A DNA stretch of 51,803 bases, taken from contig CAZGSG010000007.1 of NCBI GenBank assembly GCA_964528095.1, positions 1-51,803 on the forward strand. The letters are read 5' to 3'. Positions 35,213-43,795 of this stretch are shown here, one piece after another (position 1 is the first letter of the stretch; every line of letters begins with the position of its first letter). The stretch is from CAZGSG01 sp964528095 (lineage in GTDB: Bacteria > Bacteroidota > Bacteroidia > Chitinophagales > Chitinophagaceae). The notes beneath the pieces are model-generated. The model was not told where the DNA came from. It ran no database searches and was given only the letters and a program-made list of their open reading frames with translations. Made by a program: the position numbers and the translations under genes.

Positions 35213-36097
35213 ATGCTAGTTTTCCAGCTTCCGGGACAGGCCATTGCCGAAATGAGGAAAAAGGATCCATTACGGATGGCTGGAGCAACGGCTTTCTTTA
35301 CAACATTTGCATTACCGCCAATTCTGATCATCATTTTTCAATTGTTTGGTTTGTTTGTCAGTAAAAGAGCTGTTGGCCTGGAGATAATGGAAATCCTGAC
35401 GAATACACTCGGAGCGGATGTAGCTACACAGGTCAGGCAAACCACTAAAGGGTTCCGCATGCTTGTCAAAAACTGGTATATGGCAGTTGCAGGATTTCTG
35501 TTTCTTTTATTCGTGGCAACCACCCTGTTCAATGTAATCAAGGATTCTTTCAATGAGATCTGGAATATACGGGCCAAGGAAAAACCCGGGATCTTTTTTT
35601 TCCTGCGCATAAGGGCCCGGTCGTTGGGCCTGATACTTTTGTCGGGGATACTACTGATCGCAGGAATGATGATCGATGCCTTTGAATTGCTGGCGGGCAA
35701 GTATGTAGATAATCTAATACCCGTAGGCGCCGCATTTTTTAAAGGAGCCCTGAATGAAATTGTCGGAGTAATTATTGTGACCATCTGGTTCATTGTGTTG
35801 TTTCGCTATATCGCCAATGGCCGGCCAGGCAGGAAAGCTTGTATAGTAGGCGGCCTGGTAACCGGCGTATTATTTTCAGCAGGCAAGGCCATTCTGTCAA
35901 TACTGATGCGAAACAGTAATGTAGGCGGAATATATGGAACAGGCGGTTCAATCGTACTCATATTACTGTTTGTGTTTTATTCAGCAATGATCCTTTATTT
36001 CGGGGCGGCATTCGTAAAAGTATATTCCGAAGCAATAGGGCGTCCTATCGTTCCGAAGAAAATGGCATACCGTTACCAGATACAGGAAGTAGAATAA
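35213..36097 (+). CDS. YihY/BrkB-family inner-membrane protein
   Basis: A 294-residue protein of the YihY/virulence-factor BrkB family. It shows six hydrophobic segments, the conserved RMAGATAFFTTFALPPILII start, FNVIKDSFNEIWNIRAKEKPG between helices 2 and 3, and the end GGIYGTGGSIVLILLFVFYSAMILYFGAAFVKVYSE. The family was once called RNase BN in error; its biochemical role is unsettled (transport or lipid flipping is suspected). The gene is convergent with the ClC gene (15 bp between stops). Confidence 0.9.
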   Translation: MLVFQLPGQAIAEMRKKDPLRMAGATAFFTTFALPPILIIIFQLFGLFVSKRAVGLEIMEILTNTLGADVATQVRQTTKGFRMLVKNWYMAVAGFLFLLFVATTLFNVIKDSFNEIWNIRAKEKPGIFFFLRIRARSLGLILLSGILLIAGMMIDAFELLAGKYVDNLIPVGAAFFKGALNEIVGVIIVTIWFIVLFRYIANGRPGRKACIVGGLVTGVLFSAGKAILSILMRNSNVGGIYGTGGSIVLILLFVFYSAMILYFGAAFVKVYSEAIGRPIVPKKMAYRYQIQEVE

Positions 36098-36112
36098 GTT
36101 TATACGACCACA

Positions 36113-37882
36113 TTAGCTTTCCTCGTAAAGATCTACCTGTGAGGCCAGGATCTCGCGGTACTTATTAAACAATTTTGTTTTGGAAATAAAGCCGACAAAT
36201 TTTTTATTGTTATCAAGAACGGGCAGGTACCAGCTTTGAGTAATATCGAATTTTTCCATTACCAGGTGCATGTTCTGCTGCAGGTTTAAAACAGCCGCCG
36301 GTTTTTTTACCAGCGAACGGATAAGAATAGAATCAAAATGCTCTGACCTGAAAAGCTGCTGTTTAATATCGTTTAACTCGATGATGCCGGCAAACTGACC
36401 TTTTGTATCGTGCACGGCAAAAATATTTTTTTCACTTTTTTTAATAAGTTCTACAAGATCCCGTAGTTTTTTGTCAATCGCAATAGAGTCATAAGAGTCC
36501 TGCAACATCTCCTGCAGACTGATCGAAGTAAGAATATTCTTTTCTTTTTTATGTGTGAATATCTGCCCTTCCATGGCCAGCTTTTTTGTTTCCATGGAAT
36601 AGGGCTCATATGTTTTTACAATAAAAAAGGAAAGTGAAGACACGATCATTAAAGGAATAAATAGTTCATAGCCATTGGTGATCTCGGCAATAAGAAAGAT
36701 CGCCGTCAATGGTGAATACATTACACCGCTCAATACACCAGCCATTCCAACAAGACTGAAATTGCTTTCCGGGATTTTAACCCAACCAGTATTGTTCAAC
36801 AGCTTCGACAGGAAGAAACCGAGATAGGACCCGGTAAAAAGAGAAGGCGCAAAATTACCACCATTACCTCCACTGCCAATTGTAATGGCTGCAGCGATCG
36901 GTTTTAACAGCACAATAAAACCGGAAAAGATCACGAGCGACCAGTTTTCATTCAATAAAGACAAAAGGGTTGTGTTATCATTTATTTTTCCCGGAGACCC
37001 ACTGGCCACCTCTTTTACGCTCTCGTATCCTTCACCAAACAAAGGGGGAAAAATAAAAAAAATGCCCATGAGCAATAAGCCACCGAATATGGCTTTCCAG
37101 TAAGGATTTATTTTCCAATTGTGCAATCCTGATTCGGTACGCTTAAACACTCTTGCATAATAAAGCGAAACAAACCCTGCCATGATCCCAAGCATGATAT
37201 ACGCGGGCACATTCTTGTAGTCAAATTTTGTTTGTAACAGAAAATTGAATAACGAAGATTCACCTAAAATGATCTTTGAACAAAGAGCGCCTATTACGGA
37301 AGAAATGATAAGTGGGATGAAATAACTGACGATGGTTTCAGTAAGCAATACTTCTATTGCAAAAATAACACCGGCAATAGGTGCATTGAAAACGGCCGCA
37401 ATACCAGCTGCTGCGCCACAACCGATCAGCAGTGTTCGCTCACGGTAATTCAGTTCACTAAGCCTGGCCGTGTTCGAACCTATTGCGGAACCTGTGGCAA
37501 CGATAGGGGCTTCCAGCCCGGCGGAACCACCCAGGCCAACAGTAACAGCGCTGGTGATGACGTGCTGATAAGTATGTTTAAGCGGGATAAAAGAAGATTT
37601 GACCGCAATGGCTTTTAATACCATTGCAATTCCCCTTTCTATGTATCCGCCAAAAAAAAGCCGGATGATCAAAACGGTTACAAGCAGGCCAATGGTCGGG
37701 AAAAGTAAATAAGCAAATCCGCTTACGTTCACATCTTTTATCCAGTGTTGTAAATAATGCACCAGCGTTTTAAGTAATACGGCGATCAGGCCGGAAAAAA
37801 GACCAACCAGGGTTGCCACCAGCATTATGTATTGAACACGTGTGATCTTGGTACGCAGGTAATGCAAAACATATTGATACAA
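36113..37882 (-). CDS. ClC-type chloride channel/antiporter with CBS domains (5' end at assembly gap)
   Basis: A 589-residue ClC protein whose 5' end runs into a run of ten Ns, so the true start may lie in or beyond the gap; the visible frame begins with a TTG at 37882. The chloride-pathway motif GLEAPIV retains the gating Glu, the internal proton Glu is present (VIFAIEVLLTE), and GGNFAPSLF matches the GxFxP motif. The first selectivity motif GSGIP is absent and replaced by a divergent stretch (ERGIAMVLK). Two CBS domains form the C-terminus (about 450-580). With both glutamates it is predicted to be a Cl-/H+ exchanger rather than a channel. Confidence 0.9.
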   Translation of the reverse strand: MYQYVLHYLRTKITRVQYIMLVATLVGLFSGLIAVLLKTLVHYLQHWIKDVNVSGFAYLLFPTIGLLVTVLIIRLFFGGYIERGIAMVLKAIAVKSSFIPLKHTYQHVITSAVTVGLGGSAGLEAPIVATGSAIGSNTARLSELNYRERTLLIGCGAAAGIAAVFNAPIAGVIFAIEVLLTETIVSYFIPLIISSVIGALCSKIILGESSLFNFLLQTKFDYKNVPAYIMLGIMAGFVSLYYARVFKRTESGLHNWKINPYWKAIFGGLLLMGIFFIFPPLFGEGYESVKEVASGSPGKINDNTTLLSLLNENWSLVIFSGFIVLLKPIAAAITIGSGGNGGNFAPSLFTGSYLGFFLSKLLNNTGWVKIPESNFSLVGMAGVLSGVMYSPLTAIFLIAEITNGYELFIPLMIVSSLSFFIVKTYEPYSMETKKLAMEGQIFTHKKEKNILTSISLQEMLQDSYDSIAIDKKLRDLVELIKKSEKNIFAVHDTKGQFAGIIELNDIKQQLFRSEHFDSILIRSLVKKPAAVLNLQQNMHLVMEKFDITQSWYLPVLDNNKKFVGFISKTKLFNKYREILASQVDLYEES

Positions 37883-37892
37883 NNNNNNNNNN
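37883..37892. other. Assembly gap (ten Ns)
   Basis: A run of exactly ten Ns interrupts the 5' end of the ClC gene. Its true length is unknown, so any reading frame spanning it, and the ClC start and promoter, are unreliable. Confidence 0.99.
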
Positions 37893-38083
37893 GGGTTTCG
37901 TAAGAAATAGCGAAAGCAAAGATAAGGCTCCTGTTTTTAGGGGCAGGAACCGCAAGCCGGCTCTTTACCGGTATTTTATTGCAAATAATTAATTTTCAAC
38001 AAACCACCAGATCATAAGCAACGCTTTATAACAACGAGCTTTTATAATTCGTCAAAAAACCCCATCTTACAAAAAAATCAGAC

Positions 38084-39592
38084 ATGCCGGAAAAAATGCA
38101 GGTCATTGAGTCAAAAGGAAATGATGCAAGTACGTTGCAGGCGCTGGCTTATGGAGCCATGGAGCTTCTGCAATGGGACATAAAATACGCGGCAGAGCAC
38201 CTGCTTATTGCCTATACACCAAAGAAATGGAATAAATGGGATGACGAAGTAACTGTCAACACAAAAGAAAACGAATTGTCTGTTACCAGCAAACTGGTAC
38301 ACAATGAAGCATTCGACCTGTCTGGAAAAAACAAAAAACACCTTGCTGAGTTTGAAGCAGCGTTTGAAAAAATAAGATCAGCGGCAACAGAAGAGCAATT
38401 AAGCGAATGGAAAATAAAAATAGAAGCGCTTGTCAATAAGACCATAGCGATAGCCGAAGAAGAAATACAAAAGGCAACTGAGGCCGATAAAGTGATGAAT
38501 TTTTCCACAGGGAATATGTATGTTACTTATAGCATTATTGCAATAAACATCCTGATCTTTATCGCCATGGCTGTGCAGGGAGTTGGCATTATTACACCAG
38601 ACACGCTTTCGGTAATAAAATGGGGAGCGAACCTTGCGCCATTAACATTCGGAGGCGAATGGTGGCGACTACTGAGTTCCGTATTTCTTCATTTTGGCGT
38701 ATTGCACCTGTTGCTGAATATGTACGCTCTTTATTTTATTGGCAGTTACCTCGAGCCAATGCTTGGTAAGGTAAGATATATCGCGGCATATCTTTGTGCA
38801 GGTCTGCTGGCCAGCCTGATCAGCGTTATATGGCATAAGGACGTGCTTGTTCCCAGCGCAGGTGCATCAGGCGCTATTTTTGGAATGTTCGGTGTTTTCC
38901 TTGCCTTGCTTACAACTAGTATTATTCCCAAGCATGTAAAAAACGCCCTGTTACAGAGCGTACTGATCTTTGTTGGCTTTAATGTCTTTTATGGCTTCAA
39001 ACCCAACTCGGGAATAGATAATGCAGCCCACCTGGGTGGTCTCATCAGTGGAATGGCCATTGGTTATCTCTATTATTTCTCCTTTAAACAACCAACCGCT
39101 AAAAAATCGTATGCTTTCTCTGCCTTAATAACGGTGGCGACAATTGTAATTCTCGCCGTTGTATTAAGCAAGGAAAAAACAGCACCAAAGGAAATGGACT
39201 ATACCTCAGGTCAGATCTATAACAAAGGAGAGGGTGGGTTCGGAGCAAAAAAAATGGAGCTTGCTGTATTGGAAGAAAAAGCGCTTGCGGTTTATAAAGG
39301 GGCAGATGGCCAACAACCGGAAAAACTAATGAGCGAGTTGGAAACAATAACACTACCGGCCTGGAACGAAGCACAAACAATAGCAGCGGAACTGGAGCAA
39401 ATGGCGGTTTCAACCGCCCAAAAACAAACAGCTACCATCCTTTTGCAGTATGTTGATCTTCGGATCCGTTTAAGCAAGCTGCAGATAAAAGCATTGAAGG
39501 AAAATACAACGGACTATGATAAAGAGATCACCAGCCTCGTAGAACAGATAAATACATTAGTAGAAGACTTAAAGAAGATCCAATCACAATAG
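38084..39592 (+). CDS. Rhomboid-family intramembrane serine protease with soluble flanking domains
   Basis: A 502-residue protein. Residues 1-140 are a soluble N-terminal domain (WDIKYAAEHLLIAYTPKKWNKWDDEVTV...), residues 145-365 the rhomboid core, and 370-502 a helical, charged C-terminal domain. The core has the second-helix FLHFGVLHLLLNMYALYFIG, the catalytic serine in SAGASGAIFG (S262) and the catalytic histidine in NAAHLGGLISG (H316), so it should be active. Rhomboids cut membrane proteins inside or near the bilayer. The extra domains are typical of Bacteroidota members and may select substrates. The stop overlaps the kdsB stop by 9 bp. Confidence 0.9.
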   Translation: MPEKMQVIESKGNDASTLQALAYGAMELLQWDIKYAAEHLLIAYTPKKWNKWDDEVTVNTKENELSVTSKLVHNEAFDLSGKNKKHLAEFEAAFEKIRSAATEEQLSEWKIKIEALVNKTIAIAEEEIQKATEADKVMNFSTGNMYVTYSIIAINILIFIAMAVQGVGIITPDTLSVIKWGANLAPLTFGGEWWRLLSSVFLHFGVLHLLLNMYALYFIGSYLEPMLGKVRYIAAYLCAGLLASLISVIWHKDVLVPSAGASGAIFGMFGVFLALLTTSIIPKHVKNALLQSVLIFVGFNVFYGFKPNSGIDNAAHLGGLISGMAIGYLYYFSFKQPTAKKSYAFSALITVATIVILAVVLSKEKTAPKEMDYTSGQIYNKGEGGFGAKKMELAVLEEKALAVYKGADGQQPEKLMSELETITLPAWNEAQTIAAELEQMAVSTAQKQTATILLQYVDLRIRLSKLQIKALKENTTDYDKEITSLVEQINTLVEDLKKIQSQ

Positions 39593-40300
39593 TTTCCTGG
39601 CCCTGTCGAGATCCTCCGGAATATCAATAGCAACATTTTTAAAATCGACCAGGGCCATATGAATGCCCACCCCGTTTTCGAGATAACGTAATTGTTCCAG
39701 CTTTTCTACCCGTTCCAACGCGCCGGCAGCCCATCCGGTAAAATTCAGGAGCACTTCTTTTCTGAAACCATATACGCCAATATGAAGATAATAGGGATGA
39801 TCTATAGCGGGGTTTGCCGGGAAAGGAATTAAGCTCCTGCTGAAATAAAGCGCTTCATTATTTTTATTCACCACCACTTTTACTGCAGCACTGCTTTTTA
39901 ATTCTTCTTCACTATTGATCCTGCGCATGAGTGAGCCCACCTGTACTTTCTGATCATCAAAAAGACGGACAAGTTTTTCCAGGGGCTCCTGCCTGATGAA
40001 CGGCTCATCACCCTGCACATTGATTATCACATCCACATCCATATCGGCTACCGCTTCTGCTATGCGATCACTACCGCTCTCATGGGTTTTCTTGCTCATT
40101 ACTACTTTGCCACCATGCGATGCAATCTCATTAAAAATAATATCGCTGTCGGTAACTACGACCACTTCATCAAACAGGTCCGTGGCCAGTGTAGCTTCAT
40201 ACGTGTGCCGGATAACGGTCTTATCTCCCAGCGGCTGCATTAGCTTGGCAGGAAAACGGGTAGCAGCATAACGCGCAGGGATCATTGCAATAACTCTCAT
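39584..40300 (-). CDS. kdsB: CMP-KDO synthetase (3-deoxy-manno-octulosonate cytidylyltransferase)
   Basis: A 238-residue KdsB, activating KDO as CMP-KDO for transfer to lipid A. The start is MIPARYAATRFPAKLMQPLGDK, followed by VVVTDSD, THESGSDRIAEA, VINVQGDEPFI and LHIGVYGFRKEVL, and LEQLRYLENGVGIHMALVD near the end. It pairs functionally with kdsD at 18733. It lies 9 bp after the SH3-protein gene, probably on one transcript, and overlaps the rhomboid gene tail-to-tail. Confidence 0.95.
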   Translation of the reverse strand: MRVIAMIPARYAATRFPAKLMQPLGDKTVIRHTYEATLATDLFDEVVVVTDSDIIFNEIASHGGKVVMSKKTHESGSDRIAEAVADMDVDVIINVQGDEPFIRQEPLEKLVRLFDDQKVQVGSLMRRINSEEELKSSAAVKVVVNKNNEALYFSRSLIPFPANPAIDHPYYLHIGVYGFRKEVLLNFTGWAAGALERVEKLEQLRYLENGVGIHMALVDFKNVAIDIPEDLDRARKLL

Positions 40301-40309
40301 TACGCAAAT

Positions 40310-41065
40310 CTACACCCCGCTTCCATAAAATATCACAACCTGGTTATCTATTTGAAACAGCTCAAAATCATAAATTGCGCCTTCCTCAAAACCAATCTTT
40401 ATTCTTTTGATCCATTGTGTATTGCCAAATACCTCTTTTTCCACGGTATATCTATATTCCCGCTCGCCCTTTTTAACGGTCTTATTCTTTGTAATGAATT
40501 CATCTTTCTCGGAAACATAATCTGCAAACTCCGGGATCAGACGCAAGAGGAGAAAAGCCTGTTGCATGGTAAACTCCGGGATGAAATAAGTCATCGAACC
40601 GTATTCATACGCCGAATATTCATGTGTTTCCGATCCATTCTTATATAATTGTTTGGTGATCTTGTAACCGGCTTCTTCTGTATCTCCCGCAGCATTGCTG
40701 CTTATAACCAGTGGCTCCCCATGCGCCGAAGAAACAGCGGCGATATATTCTTTGATCGTTTTTGTGCCTGCTTTTGGCGGAGGCCAGGAAAATAAATAGG
40801 AATCTACAATATAACCGGTCTTCTCGTTGTATTTTACTTTACGCCATACTCCATTGAGACCTTCTGTTTGTATTGGTTTTGTTTCTTCGGTGCTTTCCAA
40901 AAGTTCGACCCTGGTGGCATACGGAATTTTGTCAAGGACCTTCGCCGATAAATCCGGCTTCTCCCGAATATTCAATCCTGTTTTAATAGCTACATATTGA
41001 ACTGTTTGCTGGGCAGAAAGATTGAGGCCAAAAGCCAGTATCAAAAAAAGAAGGAGAGGTTTCAA
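40310..41065 (-). CDS. Exported bacterial SH3-domain protein
   Basis: A 251-residue protein with a signal peptide (MKPLLLFLILAFGLNLSAQQ) followed by a bacterial SH3 (SH3b) domain at about residues 22-95: TGLNIREKPDLSAKVLDKIPYATRVELLE, then WRKVKYNEKTGYIVDSYLF. The rest (about 100-251) is unassigned, with a beta-rich end. SH3b domains usually bind peptidoglycan or envelope partners. A TATCTTTG promoter element on the minus strand lies 41 nt upstream. kdsB follows after 9 bp. Confidence 0.85.
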   Translation of the reverse strand: MKPLLLFLILAFGLNLSAQQTVQYVAIKTGLNIREKPDLSAKVLDKIPYATRVELLESTEETKPIQTEGLNGVWRKVKYNEKTGYIVDSYLFSWPPPKAGTKTIKEYIAAVSSAHGEPLVISSNAAGDTEEAGYKITKQLYKNGSETHEYSAYEYGSMTYFIPEFTMQQAFLLLRLIPEFADYVSEKDEFITKNKTVKKGEREYRYTVEKEVFGNTQWIKRIKIGFEEGAIYDFELFQIDNQVVIFYGSGV

Positions 41066-41106
41066 AACCAGGGAATTTATGTATTAATAATCAGGTACAA
41101 AGAGCA

Positions 41107-41114
41107 CAAAGATA
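41107..41114 (-). promoter_or_regulatory. -7 promoter element of the SH3-kdsB unit
   Basis: CAAAGATA on the plus strand reads TATCTTTG on the minus strand, a full match to TAnnTTTG, 41 nt upstream of the SH3-gene ATG. No TTTG is found at the expected -33 distance. Confidence 0.5.
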
Positions 41115-41187
41115 AAAAGCGGCTATTTGAAATAAGTGGATATTTTCCAATGGGCTATGCAGAATAAACCAACGGCGCTTACATTAA

Positions 41188-42012
41188 TCACTCTTCTAAT
41201 TTTTGAAAAGGCTTTTTAAGCAGACGCATAAAATCTTCATCTTTATCATTGGGATAATACCGGTCAAGACCATAACGAATGTCTTTCGGATCAAGTTTGG
41301 TAAAAGTACCAAGTAGCCGGTCCCAGCAGGAGAAAACAGCGCCATAGTTACTGTCCGTATAAGGCTGTTTCCAGTGATGATGCACTTTGTGCATATTCGG
41401 GGAAATGAGTATGTAGCTCAACGCGTGATCCAGTTTTTTTGGAAGACTGATATTGGCATGAGTAAAGGCCGTAGCTATTACGACAAGTGTCTGGTAGATC
41501 ATTACACTATACATCGGCGCGCCGGAAATAAAGATCAGTAAGAGGAAAAAGATACCACGCAAAAGGCTATCACCCGGGTGATGTCTCAGCCCGGTGGTCA
41601 CATCCACATTATTATCACTATGGTGAATAAGATGGAAACGCCATAGCAGCTTATTTTTATGCATAACAAGATGTACCAGCCAGCTGCTAAAGTCAAGCGC
41701 AAGCACACCAATAATAATGGTCAGCAGAATATTGGCATTGAACCAATACACAAGACCAAAACTATTATGGAAACACCAATCCGAAAGTTTTACAATAAGG
41801 ATTGCAAGAAACGTGTGAATGATAAGATGAATAACGGTGAAAATGAAATTGACACCAGCATGATGAAGCTTCTTTTTTTTATACTTTAATGGCATCAGCG
41901 GTATAGCGCCTTCAATGATCCAGAAGATCAGCAGACCCCCAACCAGGAAACCCATTCGCTCCAGGGGCCGCTTTTCAAGCGTGGAAAAATATTGCAAGAT
42001 CGTATCCCACAT
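41188..42012 (-). CDS. Fatty acid hydroxylase/sterol desaturase superfamily enzyme
   Basis: A 274-residue membrane di-iron enzyme. Four or so hydrophobic helices flank the histidine clusters that bind iron: HLVMH (HxxxH), FHLIHHSD (HxxHH), and HKVHHHW (HxxHH) followed by TDSNYGAVFSCWDRLLGTF, the usual end of the superfamily. Members hydroxylate or desaturate fatty acids, sterols or carotenoids with O2; the substrate here is unknown, perhaps an envelope lipid. It is the third gene of a minus-strand run after the YARHG and DUF2007 genes. Confidence 0.9.
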   Translation of the reverse strand: MWDTILQYFSTLEKRPLERMGFLVGGLLIFWIIEGAIPLMPLKYKKKKLHHAGVNFIFTVIHLIIHTFLAILIVKLSDWCFHNSFGLVYWFNANILLTIIIGVLALDFSSWLVHLVMHKNKLLWRFHLIHHSDNNVDVTTGLRHHPGDSLLRGIFFLLLIFISGAPMYSVMIYQTLVVIATAFTHANISLPKKLDHALSYILISPNMHKVHHHWKQPYTDSNYGAVFSCWDRLLGTFTKLDPKDIRYGLDRYYPNDKDEDFMRLLKKPFQKLEE

Positions 42013-42048
42013 AGAATGAAAAGTTACGAAGAAAAAAGAAACCGGGAA

Positions 42049-42267
42049 TCAGGACTCATTAACAACGCTTAGAATATCTATTGCCCGCTGCGCCTGTGAT
42101 TCGACAACCATTAGCTTTATGCCTCCAATAGCATTCGAAAGAAAAGGGTCTATCGTTACCGAATGTTCATCCTTTAAATAACAATTGATAAACTCCTCCC
42201 TTAGCCGGCCCATAGCAATATGAGCAGAAATATAATTATCAAAAGCACAAAGCAGGATGAAATTCAT
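42049..42267 (-). CDS. DUF2007-family small protein
   Basis: A 72-residue protein that fits DUF2007, a small ferredoxin-like, putatively signal-transducing domain: ILLCAFDNYISAHIAMGRLREEFINCYLKDE, then GGIKLMVVESQAQRAIDIL. The pattern of an N-terminal strand, helix and the GGI(K/V)L strand is typical. Its exact role is unknown. It is 11 bp after the YARHG gene and 36 bp before the hydroxylase gene on the same strand. Confidence 0.82.
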   Translation of the reverse strand: MNFILLCAFDNYISAHIAMGRLREEFINCYLKDEHSVTIDPFLSNAIGGIKLMVVESQAQRAIDILSVVNES

Positions 42268-42278
42268 ACTAAACCATT

Positions 42279-43001
42279 TTATCTGCCAAAATCATCACCA
42301 TATTCTTCCGAATATTTTTCATATCGTTTGATAAGAACAATATTCTTTTTTTCAATATCTGTCAACTTATTCCGCACATCCGTATTGTCGGGAATATACC
42401 ATTCCAGTTCTTCAAAATAGTCGCGCATTGCTTTATTGCCGAAACAATAGCCATGCCGCGCATAGATTTCATTGCGCATAGTGGTAAGCTCAAATCTTGG
42501 CGAATTTTCCAGGTCCTCTTCTGTCAGTAATCTTTGTGATGCCTGTGGATAATCACCCACATCGGTGCGGTAACTGAAAACCTTGCGTTGCAATGTATAA
42601 TCTTTGGCTTTTTTATTTGTATCATTTGGTGTCCATGATCCCGACACCTGGTCCGGGTTTTCTTTTTGAATGGTGAAATTGAACACGCCATCATTTGGAT
42701 CGTCTCCCGGCTCTTTTGCAGTAATGGTATATATCCCGTCCTTTTCCCGGATGATACCGGTAAACGGACGATCGTTGCCGCCAACAACAGAGCGACCCCT
42801 GACAGAATCCTCCTGTGCCTTTGTGATCAGCAATGTAATTTTATTATCGCCAAATGCGCCAACATAAGAACCGAGGATTTTATCTATAATCTTAACGGGC
42901 AGTTCGATTGCGTCTTTTGCATCTGCCGGTCCTGCTTTTTTATCATTCTTACAGGATAAAAAGCCGGCAGCAAGCACGAGAACAAGCGTAAGTATTTTCA
43001 T
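42279..43001 (-). CDS. YARHG-domain lipoprotein
   Basis: A 240-residue protein. The ATG at 43001 gives a lipoprotein-like signal (MKILTLVLVLAAGFLSCKND), preferable to the longer frame from 43058. The C-terminal domain (about 155-235) is YARHG: LTTMRNEIYARHGYCFGNKAMRDYFEE...WYIP, then KLTDIEKKNIVLIKRYE. The middle is beta-rich with small repeats (DGIYTITAKEPGDDPNDGVFNF). YARHG domains are extracellular and of unknown function. It leads the minus-strand run DUF2007-hydroxylase. Confidence 0.85.
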   Translation of the reverse strand: MKILTLVLVLAAGFLSCKNDKKAGPADAKDAIELPVKIIDKILGSYVGAFGDNKITLLITKAQEDSVRGRSVVGGNDRPFTGIIREKDGIYTITAKEPGDDPNDGVFNFTIQKENPDQVSGSWTPNDTNKKAKDYTLQRKVFSYRTDVGDYPQASQRLLTEEDLENSPRFELTTMRNEIYARHGYCFGNKAMRDYFEELEWYIPDNTDVRNKLTDIEKKNIVLIKRYEKYSEEYGDDFGR

Positions 43002-43060
43002 AGCAAAACTGTTTAATTTCGGGAAAGCAATATTTTCATTGCTATTTAAAAATACCACAA

Positions 43061-43745
43061 ATTATCACCCGCACAAAGATCTTCAATACCGGGCTACTGC
43101 TGCTACTTGCCTTTTTTGTGTGGCTAATGGCATCTATAACGATGCGATACATCCCTTACAACACAGATGTGGGGTTTCTGCGGATAAAACAACAATACCT
43201 CTCCATTGAACATTGGCGAATTGCTTTTTTTATTCATGTGTATGCGAGTATCTGGGTATTGCTGGCGGGATTTACCCAGTTTTCCAGGTCCCTGTTGACC
43301 CAACGACCAAAGCTACACCGCTCTATGGGGTATATTTATTGTGTAAATATTCTATTCATAACCGGTCCTGCGGGTTTATTGATGGGCTTTTATGCTAACG
43401 GAGGACCCTGGTCACGGACCGCATTCGTGTTGCTGGCACTGCTATGGATTTTTTTTACCGGCATTGTATAAAGCAAAACAAAAAGACTTTCGCTCACATC
43501 GTTACTATATGATCAGGAGTTATGCACTTACCTTATCTGCGATTACTTTACGCGCCTGGAAATTTGGTATTACCAATACTGTTGTATTACCGCCAATGGA
43601 TGTGTACAGGGCTGTAGCATGGCTGGGCTGGGGCGTAAACCTGCTTATTGCGGAGTGGATGATCTACCGGTTAAAAAAGAAGAAGACAAACGGACAAAGA
43701 CATTGGTCTAACCCGCCGGCAACTAAATCAAATTTCGGGGCATAA
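43061..43745 (+). pseudogene. Broken DUF2306 membrane protein gene (frameshift, no standard start)
   Basis: Two overlapping frames together encode one DUF2306-type protein with about six helices: the first (to 43471) reads SITMRYIPYNTDVGFLRIKQQ...LLALLWIFF, the second (to 43745) continues ALYKAKQKDFRSHRYYMIRSYALTLSAITLRAWK. The break is at a run of eight Ts near 43448-43457; removing one T restores LLWIFLPALYKAKQKDF. In addition the first helix (KIFNTGLLLLLAFFVWLM) lies upstream of the only standard start (GTG 43118), and no ATG, GTG or TTG occurs back to the in-frame stop at 43001. Two defects point to real decay rather than one sequencing error, though the T-run error is possible. The 5' limit is approximate. 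Confidence 0.68.
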
Positions 43746-43773
43746 AAAAGAGGCATTAACGCCTCTTTTTTTT
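43744..43773. terminator. Bidirectional rho-independent terminator
   Basis: AAAAAAGAGGC / GCCTCTTTTTT with loop ATTAAC, flanked by A-runs and T-runs on both sides, between the convergent DUF2306 gene and dnaN. It can end transcripts in both directions. Confidence 0.85.
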
Positions 43774-43795
43774 ATAATTTAAGCGGGATCAAATC

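Noticed and set aside
37770..37955. ORF spanning the N run on the minus strand
   Set aside because: Its frame depends on an arbitrary gap length and it lies inside the ClC gene in another frame.
43118..43471. Programmed frameshift in the DUF2306 gene
   Set aside because: No second slippery element or downstream structure stands out and a standard start codon is missing as well; decay or a sequencing error is simpler.
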